This document shows positions 60,497 to 64,000 of a DNA stretch of 64,000 nucleotides, piece after piece. Under the pieces are notes generated by a model. It was not told the DNA's origin. It did no database searches and saw only the letters and a list, made by a program, of their open reading frames with translations. Every line of letters starts with the position of its first letter. The stretch's first letter is position 1. The position numbers were made by a program, and so were the translations under genes. This DNA comes from Pseudoalteromonas tunicata (GTDB lineage: Bacteria > Pseudomonadota > Gammaproteobacteria > Enterobacterales > Alteromonadaceae): positions 660,001 through 724,000 of the forward strand of contig NZ_CP011032.1 of assembly GCF_002310815.1 (NCBI RefSeq), written 5' to 3'.

Positions 60497-62695
60497 ATGA
60501 CTCAGACTGAACAAGAAGGGTTTTTGTTTTTAAGCGAAGATGAACCTGAGCAAGAAATCCTGCATTCTGAGTACTGGGATGTTTTGATTGTTGATGACGA
60601 TCCTGAAATTCACTCTGTGACCCAACTTGCCTTATCTGGCGTACTATTTTGGGATAAGCCATTACGTTTTCATCATGCTTATTCTGGTAAAGAGGCGGTT
60701 GAATACCTGAGTTCTAACCATGAAATTGCTGTTGTGTTGCTTGATGTGGTGATGGAAACCGATGATGCCGGTTTATGCGCAGTAAAAAAAATCCGCGATC
60801 AACTTCATAATCATAATATTCGCATTATTTTACGAACTGGCCAACCAGGTTACGCCCCAGAAGAAAGTATTATTCGCCAATACGATATTAATGACTACAA
60901 AACTAAAACTGAGCTTACCCGCAGTAAATTAGTCACTTCGTTAATTACAGCCATTCGATCTTTTCAACAATTACGCGAAATGGCAAAACAAAGTAATGGT
61001 TTAAAAGATGTTATTACTGCCTCTAAAGCAATTTTAGGTATCAGCGATATCAAAGACTTCTCTAAGGCTGTTATTACGCAGCTTGCTGAGGTGCTTGGTT
61101 GTGAGCCTTCAGGTGTTTTGTGTGGGGTACTCGACAGTGAAGATAAAGTCAGTGTGCTTGGCGGTTCTCTTGAATACAGCTCCTATTTTGATTTAGGTAT
61201 TGAGCAGCTAGATAATGGCCGAATTATTCATCAAGTACAGCAATGTTTAACGCAGCGCGCACATCAACAAACTGATCACGATATTACTTTTTTAGCGCCT
61301 TGCAGTGGCCGTAACGCAGCTATTTACCTTGAACTACATGAAAAATTGACCGACTCCCAATTACAGTTTGCAGAGATTTTCCTTACTAATGTGTCAGTGG
61401 GTTTTGATAATGTAAAATTGATTGATCGCTTAAAAGATGCAGCATATACAGATAGTTTGACTGGGCTTTCTAATCGCACTGATTTTGTTGAGCAAATAGG
61501 AACTTTTGCTGCCAGAAAAGGGCGTAATCATCGTCTTTATTTGATCGACATTGAAAAATTTTCTGATATAAACAATGGATTAGGGCAGGATGTAGGCAAT
61601 ATGCTGCTGCAAGCAGTTTCTAGTCGATTGCAGGCTGAATTACCGTCCGCTCAAATTATAGCGCGTATCGGTGCAGATGTATTTGCAATTGTTATTGAAC
61701 GTAACGTGACTTCGCCGCAGTACATCAATCAGCTGTTAAGTTTACCATTTAGAGCAGGTGAGCATCTTTTACCTATAAACTTTAGTTTGGGAATATGTGA
61801 AGAGGAATATTTTGATCCTTCAGGTTTGCAAACATTAAAAACTGGTTATATAGCACTGAATCTTGCAAAAAGTCAGTCGCAGTTTAATTACGAATTTTAC
61901 TTGCCTGAAATGGAAGAAAAAATGACTTGGCGTTTGGGTATTATTCGTCAATTACGTCAAGACTTCTCCGAAGGGAAACTCCAAGTGTGGTATCAACCAC
62001 AAATCGATTTAGCGACTAAAAAAGTGATTGGTTGCGAAGCATTATTGCGCTGGCCAACCGATGATGGTCAATTTATATCCCCTGTTGTATTTGTCCCATT
62101 AGCCGAGTACTCGGGCCTGATTGTTGATATCGGTCAATGGGTATTAGCACAAGCCTGCCAACAGCAAAAAGAGTTAGAAGCACTTGGGTATAAAATCCGG
62201 ATGGCGGTAAATGTGTCTGTACCACAATTTCGCAATATTGATTTTGTTAAACAAGTTAAACAGACAATTGCAGAGCATAAAGTTGAACCGGGTTTTATTG
62301 AATTAGAAGTCACGGAAAGTATAGTAATGGACGACCCTACCGCAGTCATTGCGGTATTAACTGAATTAAAATCATTAGGAATTGAAATTGCGATTGACGA
62401 TTTTGGTACTGGTTTTTCATCATTAAGTTACTTACAAAAGCTACCGCTAGATCGGATTAAAATCGATCGCGCTTTTATTAAAGATATCCCTAATGAAGAC
62501 GCCGAAGCCATTGCTGAATTAATCATTGCACTAGGCAAAAAAATGAAACTTCATACTATTGCCGAAGGTATAGAAACCCAAGCCCAAGCAGATTATTTAA
62601 TTAAAGCTGGATGTGAAGAAGCGCAAGGTTTTATGTATTCAAAACCACTCCCGAGTAGAGAATTAGTGCAGTTTTTACAAAATTATTTACATTAA
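60497..62695 (+). CDS. Response regulator with DUF3369, GGDEF-like and EAL domains
   Basis: 732 residues from ATG 60497 (TAGGAG site). Receiver (25-~155) with phosphoacceptor D83 and a DUF3369 linker/sensor (~200-350). The GGDEF domain (~355-500) is degenerate: RIGADVF in place of GGDEF, so it should be inactive or regulatory. The EAL domain (~510-730) keeps CEALLRW, LEVTES, AIDDFGTGFSSLSYL and KIDRAFI, so c-di-GMP phosphodiesterase activity is likely. No histidine kinase lies adjacent. Confidence 0.9.
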   Translation: MTQTEQEGFLFLSEDEPEQEILHSEYWDVLIVDDDPEIHSVTQLALSGVLFWDKPLRFHHAYSGKEAVEYLSSNHEIAVVLLDVVMETDDAGLCAVKKIRDQLHNHNIRIILRTGQPGYAPEESIIRQYDINDYKTKTELTRSKLVTSLITAIRSFQQLREMAKQSNGLKDVITASKAILGISDIKDFSKAVITQLAEVLGCEPSGVLCGVLDSEDKVSVLGGSLEYSSYFDLGIEQLDNGRIIHQVQQCLTQRAHQQTDHDITFLAPCSGRNAAIYLELHEKLTDSQLQFAEIFLTNVSVGFDNVKLIDRLKDAAYTDSLTGLSNRTDFVEQIGTFAARKGRNHRLYLIDIEKFSDINNGLGQDVGNMLLQAVSSRLQAELPSAQIIARIGADVFAIVIERNVTSPQYINQLLSLPFRAGEHLLPINFSLGICEEEYFDPSGLQTLKTGYIALNLAKSQSQFNYEFYLPEMEEKMTWRLGIIRQLRQDFSEGKLQVWYQPQIDLATKKVIGCEALLRWPTDDGQFISPVVFVPLAEYSGLIVDIGQWVLAQACQQQKELEALGYKIRMAVNVSVPQFRNIDFVKQVKQTIAEHKVEPGFIELEVTESIVMDDPTAVIAVLTELKSLGIEIAIDDFGTGFSSLSYLQKLPLDRIKIDRAFIKDIPNEDAEAIAELIIALGKKMKLHTIAEGIETQAQADYLIKAGCEEAQGFMYSKPLPSRELVQFLQNYLH

Positions 62696-62895
62696 TAACC
62701 CTACTTTTTGGTTGTTATTTGTTCGATTTCATTTGTAACTAAACTCAGGTATAATTCCCGCCCTTAATTTCATTCTTATCATTCCTACGCAAGTTTAGAC
62801 GGATTTTTCTTTTCACTTTCATTTTATGGATGAAGCGTGCACTAGGCTAAGATAGATGGATCACTGAATTTTTGTTTTGTCTCTGAGGCTTTAAT

Positions 62896-64000
62896 ATGGC
62901 AGCGCTAACTGCTGAACGCGGACTTTTTTCTTATCCAAAATACTGGGCAGAGTGCTATGGCACCGCCGATTTCTTACCTACAACCCGCGCAGAAATGGAT
63001 GCTTTAGGCTGGGACAGCTGTGATATTATTATCATTTCAGGCGATGCTTATGTTGACCACCCAAGCTTTGGTATGGCGGTCATTGGCCGTGTGCTTGAGT
63101 CTCAGGGATTCAGAGTTGGGATTATTGCGCAGCCAGATTGGAACAGCAAAGATGCGTTTATGAGTTTAGGTAAACCGAATTTGTTTTACGGTGTGAGTGC
63201 CGGAAATATGGATTCGATGATTAATCGCTATACGGCTGAAAAGCGTATGCGTCATGATGATGCTTATACGCCAGGTAACGTCGGTGGTAAGCGCCCTGAT
63301 CGTGCTGTATTGGTTTATACCCAACGCTGTAAAGAAGCTTACAAAGATGTACCGGTTGTAATTGGTGGCATTGAGGCAAGTTTGCGCCGTATTGCTCATT
63401 ATGATTATTGGTCTGAGAAAGTACGCCGCAGCATCATTTTTGATGCCAAAGCTGACATCCTCATTTACGGTAATGCTGAACGTCCATTAGTTGAAGTTGC
63501 ACATCGTATTGCAGCGGGTGAAACAATTGCCGATATTCAAGATGTACGTGGTACTGCGGTTATTCGTAAAGAACCTTTACCTGGTTGGCGCGGTGCAGAT
63601 TCAACCGCTATCGATAAAATCGGTAAAATAGATCCAATCCCAAATCCTTATGGTGCTGACGATGTGGGCTGTAGCAAATCTGAATTTAAACAAGCGGGCA
63701 TTGATTTGCAGGCTGAGGCTGCCAAGCCTATAGTTGTGCAGCCTGCACGGCCAAAACCATGGGAAAAAACTTACGTTAAACTACCTGCCTTTGAGCAAGT
63801 GAGTGTTAATAAGCCTTTATATGCGCATGCTTCGCGTATTTTACATCAAGAAACTAACCCTGGTTGTGCGAGGGCATTATTTCAACGGCATGGCGATCGC
63901 TCTGTATGGGTTAATCCGCCTGCGTTTCCGCTTGAAACGCAAGAGATGGATGGTGTTTTTGGACTGCCATATCAACGAGTGCCGCACCCAAGTTATGGCG
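62896..64000 (+). CDS. ygiQ: YgiQ-family radical SAM protein, 5' part
   Basis: 368 codons are visible; the gene runs off the window. The start [49 protein letters not shown] is the UPF0313/YgiQ N-terminus, and [20 protein letters not shown] follows. The CxxxCxxC cluster is expected beyond the window edge. Function unknown. Confidence 0.93.
   Translation, partial: MAALTAERGLFSYPKYWAECYGTADFLPTTRAEMDALGWDSCDIIIISGDAYVDHPSFGMAVIGRVLESQGFRVGIIAQPDWNSKDAFMSLGKPNLFYGVSAGNMDSMINRYTAEKRMRHDDAYTPGNVGGKRPDRAVLVYTQRCKEAYKDVPVVIGGIEASLRRIAHYDYWSEKVRRSIIFDAKADILIYGNAERPLVEVAHRIAAGETIADIQDVRGTAVIRKEPLPGWRGADSTAIDKIGKIDPIPNPYGADDVGCSKSEFKQAGIDLQAEAAKPIVVQPARPKPWEKTYVKLPAFEQVSVNKPLYAHASRILHQETNPGCARALFQRHGDRSVWVNPPAFPLETQEMDGVFGLPYQRVPHPSYG

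Overview
The window is a chromosomal segment of a marine gammaproteobacterium, most likely an Alteromonadales member close to Pseudoalteromonas. Base composition is moderately AT-rich. The host gene content (rnr-rlmB, rpsF-priB-rpsR-rplI, dnaB-alr, a Psp locus, DUF2333/TIGR04219/TIGR03899 family proteins, a DUF3369-EAL regulator, ygiQ) fits that group. The genus is inferred from protein families, not from an rRNA gene.

Host left arm (1-14477): the 3' part of rnr, then rlmB; the S6/PriB/S18/L9 operon with its own promoter and a structured leader; a five-gene minor-pilin cluster; an ECF sigma/anti-sigma/DUF4097 operon; dnaB-alr; and a leftward group of yjbQ, a CheX-like gene and a Zur-type regulator.

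Prophage (14478-53032, about 38.5 kb): a P2-related phage of the Vibrio K139/kappa type, inserted in the 5' end of dusA. The 18-bp att core occurs at both ends. The host start of dusA is stranded at the left end, and the phage supplies a new first exon-like segment at the right end that restores a full dusA. Inside, from left to right: a PrtN-like activator and divergent repressors with ACAAGT-type operators; a three-gene cargo with a four-fold DTGGNGVEPP repeat protein and two membrane proteins; an early operon ending in a gpA-type HUH replication protein; an Ogr-like activator; a DUF2971 cargo pair; leftward terminase, portal and holin genes; a rightward capsid, completion, sheath, tube, tape-measure, baseplate and fibre block. 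The tail chaperone carries a textbook -1 frameshift signal.

Right accessory end of the prophage (48485-51670): beyond the late-operon terminator lies a roughly 450-nt GC-richer non-coding stretch with long perfect helices, followed by a small 72-codon gene and an attC-like folded site. Next comes an AT-rich three-gene operon: a TIR protein, a ThsB-like TIR protein whose natural start appears shifted by one base, and a small multi-spanning membrane protein. I read the operon as a Thoeris-like anti-phage system with a membrane effector, and the RNA plus small ORF as the least explained element in the window.

Host right arm (53033-64000): the rest of dusA; a Psp-like locus with two sigma-54-type promoters and three unrecognised tiny membrane proteins; a PCu(A)C copper chaperone; DUF2333 and TIGR04219 proteins; a leftward pair; a response-regulator/EAL protein; and the start of ygiQ, which runs off the window.
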